Positions 1 to 7,658 of a stretch of DNA of 34,902 nt are shown piece after piece; positions within the stretch are counted from its first letter, which is position 1, and the number at the start of each line of letters is the position of its first letter. The DNA is from an uncultured Geobacteraceae bacterium. GTDB taxonomy: Bacteria > Desulfobacterota > Desulfuromonadia > Geobacterales > Pseudopelobacteraceae. Location of the stretch: contig CAIYZD010000709.1 in assembly GCA_903930585.1 (NCBI GenBank), forward strand, positions 1 to 34,902, in the 5' to 3' direction. Below the pieces are notes generated by a model. The model did no database searches. It was not told the origin of the DNA and saw nothing but the letters and a program-made list of their open reading frames with translations. The position numbers were made by a program, and so were the translations under genes.

Positions 1-266
1 AGCATGAGCGACTGGGTTGCCGCGGTGCAGAAGTGTTCTTCGGCGACACTGACCCTGTTGATGAGCCAGAGGCGTCCCACTTCCTGTTGCACCGGCTGCA
101 AGATGGTGAGGTACAGGTCCCGGATTGACAGACCGTCCTGAAGCGCATTCCGTATCACCTGATGGGCTTTGCTCCGGTTACGAGCAAGAAGCTCCGTCAG
201 ATACTCTCTGGCTACGTTTGGCAGTGGTATCTCCTGCTGAGAGCAGACCAGCGGTTCATCAGCCAT
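1..266 (-). CDS. Cobalamin (B12)-binding sensor protein, N-terminal part (cut by window edge)
   Basis: Only the first 88 codons are inside the window; the gene runs off the left edge. The start is the ATG at 264-266 (minus strand), preceded by a GGGGGG Shine-Dalgarno-like run about 6 nt away. The peptide is a helical bundle of the B12-binding cap type: 'LYLTILQPVQQEVGRLW' followed by 'VSVAEEHFCTAATQ'. W67, E77 and H78 form the W-x9-EH signature known from the adenosylcobalamin light sensor CarH, where these residues contact the upper ligand. By family knowledge a Rossmann cobalamin-binding domain should follow, perhaps with an output domain, but neither is visible. Its start overlaps the end of the heme-oxygenase-like fragment upstream, so the two are probably co-transcribed. 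The cap-domain call is fairly sure; light sensing is inference. Confidence 0.72.
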   Translation of the reverse strand, partial: MADEPLVCSQQEIPLPNVAREYLTELLARNRSKAHQVIRNALQDGLSIRDLYLTILQPVQQEVGRLWLINRVSVAEEHFCTAATQSLM

Positions 267-432
267 GGGTTCCCCCCTCAACCGGATCGGATGCGCCTGG
301 GCGCAGGCTCTCCAGCGGCAGATTTCCGTTGGTCATGGCGATGACGAATGGTACCTTTTCAAATTTCTCGTGACGGTGCCATGTGACAGAGCGAAGATGG
401 TCAACAAGCGGGAGAGATGCGGTTGTACTCAA
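259..432 (-). pseudogene. Heme oxygenase-like N-terminal fragment (57 aa, probable deletion remnant)
   Basis: A 57-codon minus-strand ORF starts at TTG (430-432) with a good GAGGAG site 6 nt upstream, and stops at TGA 259-261, overlapping the start of the B12-sensor gene by 8 nt. Residues 13-43 ('LRSVTWHRHEKFE' ... 'NGNLPLESL') align without gaps to the first helices of heme oxygenase (L-x3-T-x3-H-x3-E), with H21 at the place of the heme-ligand histidine (His25 of human HO-1). A functional heme oxygenase has roughly 200 residues; here the match ends at 'LPLESL' and is followed by an unrelated tail. I read this as an internal deletion that fused the gene start to the next gene's ribosome-binding region. 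It may survive as a short translated leader coupled to the B12 gene. A TenA-like relative of the same fold is an alternative. Confidence 0.55.
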
Positions 433-514
433 TTAAAACTCCTCTGTTTGGGTAGGTACCACCAACGGATCTTATAACATATTTTCAAACATCTTAACGG
501 AGTCGAAACAACTT

Positions 515-533
515 TAACCGTTGTCCCCGGTTA
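515..533. promoter_or_regulatory. Inverted repeat TAACCG-N7-CGGTTA in a divergent intergenic region
   Basis: The 158-bp gap between the divergent heme-oxygenase-like fragment and the VF530 gene contains a 6-7-6 inverted repeat. It overlaps a -10-like TATGAT (532-537) that would read towards the VF530 gene, so it could be an operator. No convincing -35 box was found at the right distance. A second inverted repeat, GCGCCA (549-554) with TGGCGC (566-571), lies in the presumed leader of the VF530 gene. Confidence 0.3.
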
Positions 534-590
534 TGATACTGTTGCGTAGCGCCATGCGACTCCCTTGGCGCCTGAAACAGGAGACATCAA

Positions 591-824
591 ATGACAGACC
601 CGAACAATACCGATCCCCTTCAGGGGATTACCCTGAAAATGGTCCTAACCGAACTGGTTGAGCAGTATGGTTGGGAAGAAATGGGGCGGTGCGTTGCAAT
701 TCGCTGTTTTACCCATGAGCCGAGCATTCAATCCAGCCTGAAATTTCTGCGCCGGACCCCATGGGCCAGGGACAAGGTCGAGGCGATGTACCTTCAGTGG
801 AAGATGGTTACTGTTAGAGTTTGA
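591..824 (+). CDS. VF530 family (DUF2132) small DNA-binding protein
   Basis: A 77-residue protein with the family signature '[17 protein letters not shown]', 'YGWEEMG', 'IRCF' and '[20 protein letters not shown]'. Members are small helical proteins of about 70-80 residues; the Vibrio VF530 structure is described as double-stranded-DNA binding. The role in the cell is not established. The start ATG at 591 has CAGGAG 7 nt upstream. The C-terminus ('MVTVRV') runs slightly past the conserved core. The gene is convergent with pyc: only 5 nt separate the two stop codons and no terminator hairpin lies between them, so the two transcripts probably overlap at their 3' ends. Confidence 0.85.
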   Translation: MTDPNNTDPLQGITLKMVLTELVEQYGWEEMGRCVAIRCFTHEPSIQSSLKFLRRTPWARDKVEAMYLQWKMVTVRV

Positions 825-829
825 AGATT

Positions 830-3800
830 CTATTCCGCTATTACTATGACCAGATCTTCTTTCTCAACCTTGTCCCCTTCTTTAAACTTCACATCCGCCA
901 CCGCGCCATCCGCTTTGGCTTTGATGTTGGTCTCCATCTTCATCGCTTCAGTAACCATCAAAACATCGCCGACCTTGATCGTATCACCCGGCTTGACGTT
1001 CACCTTCAGAACCTTGCCCGGCATCGGCGCCGCAATGTGACAGGGATTCCCCTTATCGGCCTTTACCCGGACCGCCTCGTCACTTAGTACCGACTGGTCG
1101 CGAATGACAACCGAACGGTTATTGCCATTCAACTCGAAATAAACGGCACGGGTGCCGTCACGTTGGACTTTTCCGACGGCATTAAGCTTGATGATCAAGG
1201 TTTTGCCCGGTTCGATATCAATCGAAGTTTCCTGACCCGGTTCGAGACCATAGAAGAAGACCGGGGTCGGGAACACCGAGGTATCGGAAAACTGCTGGCG
1301 ATGACGGTCAAATTCCGGATAGACATTCGGGTAGAGGATGGCTGAAACCAGAGACCGGTCGTCAACACGATGCCCCAGCTTCTCCTCCAGCTTAAGTTTT
1401 TCCTCTTCAAAATCGACCGGCTCCAGCAGTTCGCCGGGACGGCAGGTAATCGGCTGTTCGCCTTTCAGGACGATTTTTTGAAGTTCTTCCGGCCATCCCT
1501 GGTACGGCTGACCGAGCATCCCCTTGAACATGCCGACCACAGATTCCGGGAAGGCCAGATCCTCCTTTGATGTAAAGACGTCATCCGGTTCAAGATTGTT
1601 TTTGACCAGGAACATGGCCATATCGCCGACAACTTTTGAAGAAGGGGTGACTTTGACGATGTCGCCGAACATCATATTGACCTTGTGGTACATCTCCTTG
1701 CAGTCATCCCAGCGTTCAATAAGACCAAGCCCGGCAACCTGCGGCTTGTAGTTCGAGTATTGTCCCCCCGGAATTTCGTGATGATACACCTCAGCTGTGC
1801 CGCTTTTGAGCCCGGACTCGAAGGGAGCGTAGTAATCGCGCACCGTTTCCCAGTAGTTGGCCAGTTTTTGAAGACCCGGCGCATTAACGAGCGGATCCCG
1901 TTCGCTCCCTTCCAGCGATGACACCAATGCGTTCAGGTTGGGCTGTGCGGTCAAACCGGAGAGCGAAGAAAGCGCCGCATCGACGATATCCACACCCGCC
2001 TCGCTGGCTTTCAACAGCATGGCACTGCCGTTCGAGGAGGTGTCGTGGGTATGCAGATGAATCGGGATGCCGACATTTTCCTTGAGCGCCTTGACCAGTT
2101 TGTAGGCCGCAAACGGCTTGAGCAGGCCGGCCATATCCTTGATCGCCAGGATATGAGCGCCCATTTTCTCCAGCTCTTTCGCCATGGAAACATAATACTC
2201 AAGAGGATATTTGTCCCGCTTCGGGTCGGTGATGTCACCGGTATAACAGATGGCCGCTTCACAGATTTTACCCGATTTCCGCACCGCATCCATCGCAACC
2301 TTCATGCCGGTTGTCCAGTTGAGCGAGTCGAAGACACGGAAAATATCGACTCCGGAATCGGCAGCCTCTTCAACGAATTTCTGGACAACGTTGTCGGGAT
2401 AATTGGTATAACCGACCGCATTGGAACCACGCAGCAGCATCTGGAACAGGATATTGGGAATCAGTTCCGAAAGCTTATGCAAACGCTGCCACGGATCTTC
2501 TCTCAAGAAGCGCATCGAGACATCAAAGGTGGCGCCTCCCCAACATTCGAGAGAAAACAGGTCGGATCCGAGGTAGGAAGTCGGTTCGGCAACTTTAAGC
2601 AGGTCGAAGCTGCGCATGCGGGTTGCCAGATTGGACTGGTGGGCATCGCGCATGGTCGTATCGGTAATCAACAGTTTTTTCTGTTCCAGAATCCACTTGG
2701 AAAGCCCCTCGGCCCCAAGCTGCATAAACAGATCCTTACTGCCGGACGGACGCGGTCTGGTGGTGTCCACATGGGGAGCGCGGGCTTCGATCAGCTCTGA
2801 TGACCTGAGCGGCTTCGTCACACCGGGAGCGCCGTTGACAATTACCTCTCCCAGAAAGTTGAGCACTTTGCTGGCACGGTCCTGTTTTTCCCGGAACCGG
2901 AGCAGTTCCGGATGCTTTTCGATAAAAGAGGTATCACACTGCCCCTTGAGGAAAACCGGATGGGCAATGACGTTTTCGAGAAAGCCGATATTGGTCTTGA
3001 CCCCGCGGACACGGAATTCCTGCAACGCCCGGAACATGATGTTGGATGCATCCACAAAGGAGAGTCCCCAGGAGCTGACCTTGACCAGCAGTGAATCGTA
3101 ATGTGGAGTGATCTTGGCGCCGGTATACGCATTTCCGGCGTCCAGGCGGATACCGCAACCGGCAGCCGAACGATAGGTAGTCAGGGTGCCGAAATCCGGG
3201 GCAAAGTTGTTGGCCGGATCTTCGGTGGTGATACGACACTGAATAGCATAGCCGCGCATGTCGATGGCACTCTGGGACGGGATATTGATTTCGGGATCGG
3301 AGAGTTTGTGACCGCAGGCAACCAGAATCTGGTTCTGCACCAGATTGCGCCCGGTGATCATTTCGGTCACCGTGTGCTCCACCTGGATCCGTGGATTCAT
3401 CTCGATGAAATAATGCTTCCCTTCGCCATCCACCAGAAATTCGATGGTCCCGGCGTTACGATATTTAACGTGACCGGCGATCTTGAGCGCCGCCGTGCAG
3501 AGTTCCTCACGCTGGCTCTGGGTCAGGGAAAGAGATGGGGCAAATTCGACCACTTTCTGGTGACGGCGCTGCACAGAGCAGTCCCGGTCAAAGAAATGGA
3601 CCAGGTTACCGTAGTTATCCCCCAGCACCTGAACCTCTATATGCTTCGGATGGGCCAGATAGCGCTCCAGAAACACCTCGGCATTTCCGAATGAAGCCTT
3701 GGCTTCGCTGCTTGCCGCAACAAGCCCTTCAAGGAGCTCTTTTTTATTGTTTGCAACCCGCATTCCGCGGCCACCGCCACCGGCAGACGCCTTGATGATG

Positions 3801-4279
3801 ATCGGATAGCCATGTTCCTTGGCAAAAATCAGCGCATCTTCTTCCTTCTCAATCGGAGATTCGGTACCGGGAACCACATTGACACCTGCGGCAATGGCCG
3901 CTCTTCTGCCGGAAACCTTATCGCCCAACGAACGCATCATCTCGGCGGTAGGTCCGATGAACGCAATTCCGTTGACACGGCACTCCTCGGCAAACTCGGC
4001 GTTCTCGGCCAGAAAACCATAGCCGGGATGGATGGCATCGACATCTGCCTTAAGCGCCAGGGCAATGATCTCGTCAATCCCCAGGTAGGCATCAATCGGA
4101 GATTTTCCCTTGCCGATCAGATACGCTTCATCCGCCTTGTAGCGATGCAAGGAGAGTTTATCCTCTTCGGAATAGAGTGCGACCGTGCCGATACCCAGTT
4201 CTGTGCAGGCACGAAAGATGCGGATGGCAATCTCACCCCGGTTGGCGGCCATGACTTTACGAAATCGATATTTTTCCAT
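830..4279 (-). CDS. pyc: Pyruvate carboxylase, single-chain
   Basis: A 1149-residue biotin enzyme that makes oxaloacetate from pyruvate, bicarbonate and ATP, replenishing the TCA cycle in the cytoplasm. The order is the usual one for the one-chain form: biotin carboxylase at about 1-455 (ATP-grasp glycine run 'KASAGGGGRGMR', 'EMNPRIQVEHTVTE'), carboxyltransferase at about 530-810 ('DTTMRDAHQS', 'KDMAGLL', 'HTHDTSSNG'), a linker/allosteric region, and a C-terminal biotinyl domain with 'TEAMKMET', where Lys1114 is the biotin site. Length matches the family. The ATG at 4277-4279 follows AAGGAG with suitable spacing. It is transcribed divergently from the aminotransferase gene across a 189-bp A+T-rich gap in which I could not fix a convincing promoter for either gene. 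Confidence 0.97.
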   Translation of the reverse strand: MEKYRFRKVMAANRGEIAIRIFRACTELGIGTVALYSEEDKLSLHRYKADEAYLIGKGKSPIDAYLGIDEIIALALKADVDAIHPGYGFLAENAEFAEECRVNGIAFIGPTAEMMRSLGDKVSGRRAAIAAGVNVVPGTESPIEKEEDALIFAKEHGYPIIIKASAGGGGRGMRVANNKKELLEGLVAASSEAKASFGNAEVFLERYLAHPKHIEVQVLGDNYGNLVHFFDRDCSVQRRHQKVVEFAPSLSLTQSQREELCTAALKIAGHVKYRNAGTIEFLVDGEGKHYFIEMNPRIQVEHTVTEMITGRNLVQNQILVACGHKLSDPEINIPSQSAIDMRGYAIQCRITTEDPANNFAPDFGTLTTYRSAAGCGIRLDAGNAYTGAKITPHYDSLLVKVSSWGLSFVDASNIMFRALQEFRVRGVKTNIGFLENVIAHPVFLKGQCDTSFIEKHPELLRFREKQDRASKVLNFLGEVIVNGAPGVTKPLRSSELIEARAPHVDTTRPRPSGSKDLFMQLGAEGLSKWILEQKKLLITDTTMRDAHQSNLATRMRSFDLLKVAEPTSYLGSDLFSLECWGGATFDVSMRFLREDPWQRLHKLSELIPNILFQMLLRGSNAVGYTNYPDNVVQKFVEEAADSGVDIFRVFDSLNWTTGMKVAMDAVRKSGKICEAAICYTGDITDPKRDKYPLEYYVSMAKELEKMGAHILAIKDMAGLLKPFAAYKLVKALKENVGIPIHLHTHDTSSNGSAMLLKASEAGVDIVDAALSSLSGLTAQPNLNALVSSLEGSERDPLVNAPGLQKLANYWETVRDYYAPFESGLKSGTAEVYHHEIPGGQYSNYKPQVAGLGLIERWDDCKEMYHKVNMMFGDIVKVTPSSKVVGDMAMFLVKNNLEPDDVFTSKEDLAFPESVVGMFKGMLGQPYQGWPEELQKIVLKGEQPITCRPGELLEPVDFEEEKLKLEEKLGHRVDDRSLVSAILYPNVYPEFDRHRQQFSDTSVFPTPVFFYGLEPGQETSIDIEPGKTLIIKLNAVGKVQRDGTRAVYFELNGNNRSVVIRDQSVLSDEAVRVKADKGNPCHIAAPMPGKVLKVNVKPGDTIKVGDVLMVTEAMKMETNIKAKADGAVADVKFKEGDKVEKEDLVIVIAE

Positions 4280-4468
4280 AAGCTTGATACTCCTTGATTA
4301 ATTTATTTAGCAAAACTAAAAAAATTCAGTAATTTTGAACAGTTACGTTATGTTTTGCCGCACTAAACCAGATTGATTCGATTTTGTCAATCAGGATTTT
4401 CACCTTGCCGCAACGTACTGATATGTGATAGATAATCCGGAGTATTATGATCACTGGAGGCATCGTAC

Positions 4469-5542
4469 ATGGATATCAGAGTTGTTCCGTTACCGGTTGA
4501 CAAGATGAAGACGAAAATTACCGAGCAGTCCCAACTTGGCTTTGGTAAATATTTTACCGACCGGATGCTGGTTGTTGATTGGAAAGCTGACCAGGGGTGG
4601 TATGACGCCCGGATTGAGCCGTATGCACCCTTCGTATTGGACCCGTCCTGTGCGGTTTTTCATTATGCCCAGGAAATATTTGAAGGACTCAAGGCCTACA
4701 AATGGGCTGACGGCCGCGTTGCCCTGTTTCGTCCGGAGATGAACGCGCGCCGTTTCAACCAGTCAGGTGACCGTATCTGCATGCCTGAAGTGCCGGAAGA
4801 ACTGTTTCTTGACGGCATACATACATTGGTTTCACTGGAACGGGACTGGATTCCCACCGCCCCCGGCACATCCCTTTATATTCGTCCCGCCATGATTGCC
4901 GTTGAACCGGTTCTGGGAGTTCATCCTTCCAATCACTTTTATTTTTTCGTGATCCTCTCCCCGGTCGGCGCCTATTACGCAGCCGGATTCAAACCTATCA
5001 ACATCATGGTGGAAGATCACTATGTCCGTGCCGTACCCGGAGGAACGGGAGAAGCTAAAACAGGCGGCAACTATGCCAGTTCTCTTAAAGCCGGGCTAGA
5101 AGCCAAGAAGAAAGGATATGACCAGGTACTCTGGCTGGATGGCCGGGAGCGGAGTTATATTGAAGAGGTCGGCGCAATGAACATGTTCTTTGCCTACGGC
5201 AGCCATATCGTTACAGCTCCTCTGTCCGGATCTATCCTTTCGGGCGTTACCCGTGATTCGGTATTGAAGTTGGCCCCTACTCTCGGCTACACCGTTGAGG
5301 AATGCCCGATCAATGTTAATGAACTGATGGCCGACATCCGCTCCGGCAAGGTTACCGAAGCCTTCGGCAGCGGGACGGCAGCGGTAATCACACCGGTTGG
5401 AAAGCTCTGCTACAAGGATGAGTGCCTGCAACTGACCGGTGGCAACGTCGGTGACATCACTCAACGGCTGTATGACACGTTGACCGGCATTCAGACCGGT
5501 AAACTGAACGATGAATTCGGCTGGGTCAGCTTTGTCGAATAG
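4469..5542 (+). CDS. ilvE: Branched-chain amino acid aminotransferase (class IV)
   Basis: A 357-residue PLP enzyme that reversibly transfers the amino group between glutamate and the keto acids of Leu, Ile and Val. Diagnostic stretches are 'VFHYAQEIFEGLKAYK', 'RPEMNARRFNQS', 'GGTGEAKTGGNYASSL' with the PLP lysine at K197, 'QVLWLDG' and 'IEEVGAMNMFF'. Length and motifs fit the long bacterial/eukaryotic BCAT type (EC 2.6.1.42). Start ATG 4469 has CTGGAGG about 9 nt upstream. It stands alone: divergent from pyc, and followed 24 nt downstream by a strong hairpin (5567-5598) that may end its transcript. Confidence 0.95.
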   Translation: MDIRVVPLPVDKMKTKITEQSQLGFGKYFTDRMLVVDWKADQGWYDARIEPYAPFVLDPSCAVFHYAQEIFEGLKAYKWADGRVALFRPEMNARRFNQSGDRICMPEVPEELFLDGIHTLVSLERDWIPTAPGTSLYIRPAMIAVEPVLGVHPSNHFYFFVILSPVGAYYAAGFKPINIMVEDHYVRAVPGGTGEAKTGGNYASSLKAGLEAKKKGYDQVLWLDGRERSYIEEVGAMNMFFAYGSHIVTAPLSGSILSGVTRDSVLKLAPTLGYTVEECPINVNELMADIRSGKVTEAFGSGTAAVITPVGKLCYKDECLQLTGGNVGDITQRLYDTLTGIQTGKLNDEFGWVSFVE

Positions 5543-5566
5543 CGCGGATTTTTCCATTAATAGAGG

Positions 5567-5598
5567 GACCTCCGAGGTTTACTAAACCTATGGGGGTC
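5567..5598 (+). other. Strong two-segment RNA hairpin after ilvE
   Basis: Outer arms GACCTCC (5567-5573) and GGGGGTC (5592-5598) pair with one G-U; inner arms AGGTTT (5575-5580) and AAACCT (5584-5589) pair perfectly around the loop ACT. There is no T-run after it, so a simple intrinsic terminator is not supported. It lies 14 nt before the start codon of the Cys-rich gene and could control that gene or protect an RNA end. Confidence 0.5.
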
Positions 5599-5612
5599 TG
5601 CTTGGTATCGAT

Positions 5613-5786
5613 ATGAAACAAAAAAGAAAAGTCACATCAAATCGTCCGACCTCAAATAAACTCTGCACCTCCTGTCGTCGCATCTGCAAGCAGGCGGCAA
5701 ATGCCGTCGTAGCCAAGTGCCCGCGCTATTATCCCTTTAGCCGCAAACAGACGAAACCGTGGAAACAGATGGATCTGGGACTCTGA
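5613..5786 (+). CDS. Small four-cysteine protein (57 aa), function unknown
   Basis: Too short for many gene finders, but coding is likely: ATG 5613 to TGA 5784-5786, very basic, with cysteines C18, C21, C25 and C36 in a C-x2-C-x3-C-x10-C pattern ('KLCTSCRRICKQ', 'AKCPRYYPF'). The pattern suggests a zinc knuckle or a small Fe-S site. The 3' end overlaps the GTG start of the ferredoxin gene by 28 nt in another frame, which suggests co-expression. No good Shine-Dalgarno sequence precedes it; a G-rich arm of the upstream hairpin ends 14 nt before the ATG and might act as one when unfolded. I do not recognise the family. Confidence 0.55.
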   Translation: MKQKRKVTSNRPTSNKLCTSCRRICKQAANAVVAKCPRYYPFSRKQTKPWKQMDLGL

Positions 5787-5989
5787 AAACTGATCTTCAG
5801 AACATCCCGAAGATCGATCCCGCGCGCTGCAGCGGGTGCGGACGCTGCGTCGCCGCCTGCCCTCTTCGCCTGATCACCCTCGAAGTATCCGGTTTTCGTA
5901 AAAGTGCTGTGCTGATTACTGCTGAACTATGCTCTCGTTGTGGAAAGTGTGTGGAGAGCTGCCTTTTGAAAGCATTTATAATAGACTGA
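5759..5989 (+). CDS. 2[4Fe-4S] ferredoxin
   Basis: A 76-residue electron carrier with two C-x2-C-x2-C-x3-C clusters: C24, C27, C30, C34 ('CSGCGRCVAAC') and C58, C61, C64, C68 ('CSRCGKCVESC'). The second cluster lacks the usual proline after its last cysteine, which may shift its potential. About 17 residues precede the ferredoxin core, so the GTG at 5759 is the only canonical start that keeps the core intact. That start lies inside the small Cys-rich gene, implying translational coupling. The partner enzyme is not visible nearby; pyruvate or 2-oxoacid:ferredoxin oxidoreductases are typical users in anaerobes of this type. Confidence 0.85.
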   Translation: METDGSGTLKTDLQNIPKIDPARCSGCGRCVAACPLRLITLEVSGFRKSAVLITAELCSRCGKCVESCLLKAFIID

Positions 5990-6037
5990 ATTATTTTAGC
6001 GTAGATCACATTCATGAGCGCTCCTGCGCTAATTGCA

Positions 6038-6067
6038 TTGACGGCGACACGATCTAGGTGGTATATA
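6038..6067 (+). promoter_or_regulatory. Sigma-70-like promoter for the CBS-domain gene
   Basis: TTGACG (6038-6043), an 18-nt spacer and TATATA (6062-6067) lie about 70 nt upstream of the CBS-domain start. This is the best hexamer pair in the 146-bp gap after the ferredoxin gene. Confidence 0.5.
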
Positions 6068-6135
6068 AATCAGCACGAAAAGGTGATTTACTATCCCTCA
6101 TATATCGCTCGTTTTCCAAGAGGAGGAAATAAACC

Positions 6136-6570
6136 ATGATAAATGTCAAAGATATACTTCGGAGCAAGGCTAAGGGTGACGTCTACACGTTCACTCCTGA
6201 CGCAACCGTGTTGGCTGCAATCGAACTCATGGCAGAGAAAAATGTCGGTTCACTACTGGTGTTGGAGAATGACAATCTGGTGGGGATCATCACCGAGCGC
6301 GATTACTCCAGAAAGGTAATCCTGGAGGGGAAATCATCCACGAATACTCTGGTTAAAGAAATCATGAACCAGAAATTAGTGGTCATCAACCCCAGCACTA
6401 CCATTGAAGAGTGCATGGCCCTCATGATTGAGAACGCTGTGCGCTATCTTCCAGTCATTGAGGAAGGACGCGTAATCGGCGTTATATCAATGGGTAACGT
6501 GGTAAATACGATTATATCCGAGCAGAACATCGTGATCAATAATCTTCAGCAATACATCATGCAGGGTTAA
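6136..6570 (+). CDS. CBS-domain pair protein
   Basis: A 144-residue stand-alone Bateman module: two CBS repeats at about 8-65 ('DVYTFTPDATVLAAIELMAEK', 'GIITERDYSRKV') and 75-135 ('VVINPSTTIEECMALM', 'IGVISMGNVV'). Such proteins bind adenine nucleotides (AMP, ATP, SAM or NADH) and report energy state to a partner; the ligand cannot be read from sequence. Both repeats keep the 'G(V/I)I(T/S)xxD/N' end motif. The start ATG 6136 has a very strong AAGAGGAGG site about 8 nt upstream, so the protein is probably abundant. Own promoter upstream and an intrinsic terminator downstream make it monocistronic. Confidence 0.88.
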   Translation: MINVKDILRSKAKGDVYTFTPDATVLAAIELMAEKNVGSLLVLENDNLVGIITERDYSRKVILEGKSSTNTLVKEIMNQKLVVINPSTTIEECMALMIENAVRYLPVIEEGRVIGVISMGNVVNTIISEQNIVINNLQQYIMQG

Positions 6571-6644
6571 ATCATCGCGTTTGGCAGTAGCGTTGTCCTG
6601 TGCCCATAATTACAAAAAATGAATAAATTGCGAACCAAACAGTC

Positions 6645-6674
6645 AGGCGGCACCCACGGGGTCGCCTTTTCATT
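6645..6674 (+). terminator. Intrinsic terminator after the CBS-domain gene
   Basis: AGGCGGC (6645-6651) pairs with GTCGCCT (6661-6667), one G-U, around a 9-nt loop, followed by TTTTCATTT. It separates the CBS-domain gene from rpsB. Confidence 0.65.
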
Positions 6675-6705
6675 TGTATCAAAGAACCGGACATTAAATT
6701 TACCA

Positions 6706-6735
6706 TTGTCATCTTTCTCTTAATTGTGCTATAAA
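6706..6735 (+). promoter_or_regulatory. Sigma-70-like promoter for rpsB-tsf
   Basis: TTGTCA (6706-6711), an 18-nt spacer and TATAAA (6730-6735), about 100 nt before rpsB, leaving a roughly 95-nt leader that contains the inverted repeats described next. Confidence 0.6.
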
Positions 6736-6755
6736 GTCCTGCTATTCAATTCACA

Positions 6756-6813
6756 CGTCCCGGTAAATCCGACGGTGTCCCTATAATTATGATGACGGGG
6801 ATTCGGCGGGACG
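6756..6813 (+). promoter_or_regulatory. Structured 5' leader of rpsB (candidate S2 autoregulation element)
   Basis: CGTCCCG (6756-6762) is complementary to CGGGACG (6807-6813), and inside it AATCC (6766-6770) is complementary to GGATT (6799-6803), giving a long two-part stem that ends just before the GGAGG region. A second GTCCC (6777-6781) could compete for the same GGGAC (6808-6812), so two alternative folds are possible. Ribosomal protein S2 represses its own mRNA in other bacteria through leader structures; whether this one does is inference. Confidence 0.4.
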
Positions 6814-6837
6814 GAGGAAAAACCAAAGGAGAAACAT

Positions 6838-7602
6838 ATGTCAAGTATCAGCATGAAGGAACTGTTGGAAGCTGGCGTCCACTTCGGTCACCAGACAAAA
6901 CGCTGGAACCCCAAAATGAAACCCTACATTTTCGGGGCACGTAACGGCATCTACATTATCGATCTGCAAAAAACCGTCCGCTACTTCAAAACAGCTTACA
7001 GCTTCGTCAAAGATGCGGCCCAGGATGGCAGCACGGTTCTGTTTGTCGGCACCAAAAAGCAGGCTCAGGATTCGGTTGCCGAAGAAGCGGCGCGTTGCGG
7101 TATGCATTATGTTAACCAGCGTTGGCTGGGGGGCATGCTGACAAACTTTGCCACGGTAAAACAGAGTATCGATCGTCTCAAAAGAATCGATGCCATGTTT
7201 GAAGATGGTACCATCGATGCCTACACCAAGAAAGAAGCGCTCCAGTTTACCCGCGACCGCGAAAAACTGCAAAAGACTCTGGGCGGAATCAAGACAATGA
7301 GCAAGCTTCCGGGTGTTATGTTCGTCATTGACCCGAAAAACGAAGAAATTGCTGTCCAGGAAGCCAACAAGCTTGGTATTCCGGTTGTTGCCGTCGTCGA
7401 CACCAATTGCGATCCCGATCCGATCGATTATGTCATTCCGGGTAACGATGACGCTATTCGCGCTATTCGTCTACTCTCCGCAAAGATGGCAGATGCGATT
7501 CTTGAAGGAATTCAGGCACGCAGGGCAGCCCTGCAGGCAGACACCGAAGGGACGGATGAATACGCTCCTGAAGAAGTAGTTGAAGAAGTCGCCGGCGAAT
7601 AG
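6838..7602 (+). CDS. rpsB: 30S ribosomal protein S2
   Basis: 254 residues, typical S2 length plus an acidic C-terminal tail ('[19 protein letters not shown]'). Hallmarks are '[19 protein letters not shown]', '[12 protein letters not shown]', 'FVGTKKQAQ', '[10 protein letters not shown]' and '[15 protein letters not shown]'. S2 sits on the solvent side between the head and body of the small subunit and is needed for S1 binding. The start ATG follows AAAGGAG with 6-7 nt spacing. Followed by tsf after 56 nt, the nearly universal bacterial pairing; the pair is closed by a strong terminator after tsf. Confidence 0.99.
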   Translation: MSSISMKELLEAGVHFGHQTKRWNPKMKPYIFGARNGIYIIDLQKTVRYFKTAYSFVKDAAQDGSTVLFVGTKKQAQDSVAEEAARCGMHYVNQRWLGGMLTNFATVKQSIDRLKRIDAMFEDGTIDAYTKKEALQFTRDREKLQKTLGGIKTMSKLPGVMFVIDPKNEEIAVQEANKLGIPVVAVVDTNCDPDPIDYVIPGNDDAIRAIRLLSAKMADAILEGIQARRAALQADTEGTDEYAPEEVVEEVAGE

Positions 7603-7628
7603 CCACACATTACATAATATAAGAGAAA

Positions 7629-7646
7629 ATCCTGTTGTGACGGGAT
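7629..7646 (+). promoter_or_regulatory. Hairpin immediately before the tsf ribosome-binding site
   Basis: ATCCTGT (7629-7635) pairs with ACGGGAT (7640-7646), one G-U, around loop TGTG; the Shine-Dalgarno AGGAGG begins on the very next base. It could set the rpsB:tsf expression ratio or mark an RNA-processing site. No T-run follows, so it is not an intrinsic terminator. Confidence 0.4.
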
Positions 7647-7658
7647 AGGAGGATAGCA

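Noticed and set aside
2045-2800. A 251-codon open frame on the plus strand inside pyc
   Set aside because: It is exactly antisense to the conserved carboxyltransferase region, matches no family I recognise, and has no ribosome-binding site.
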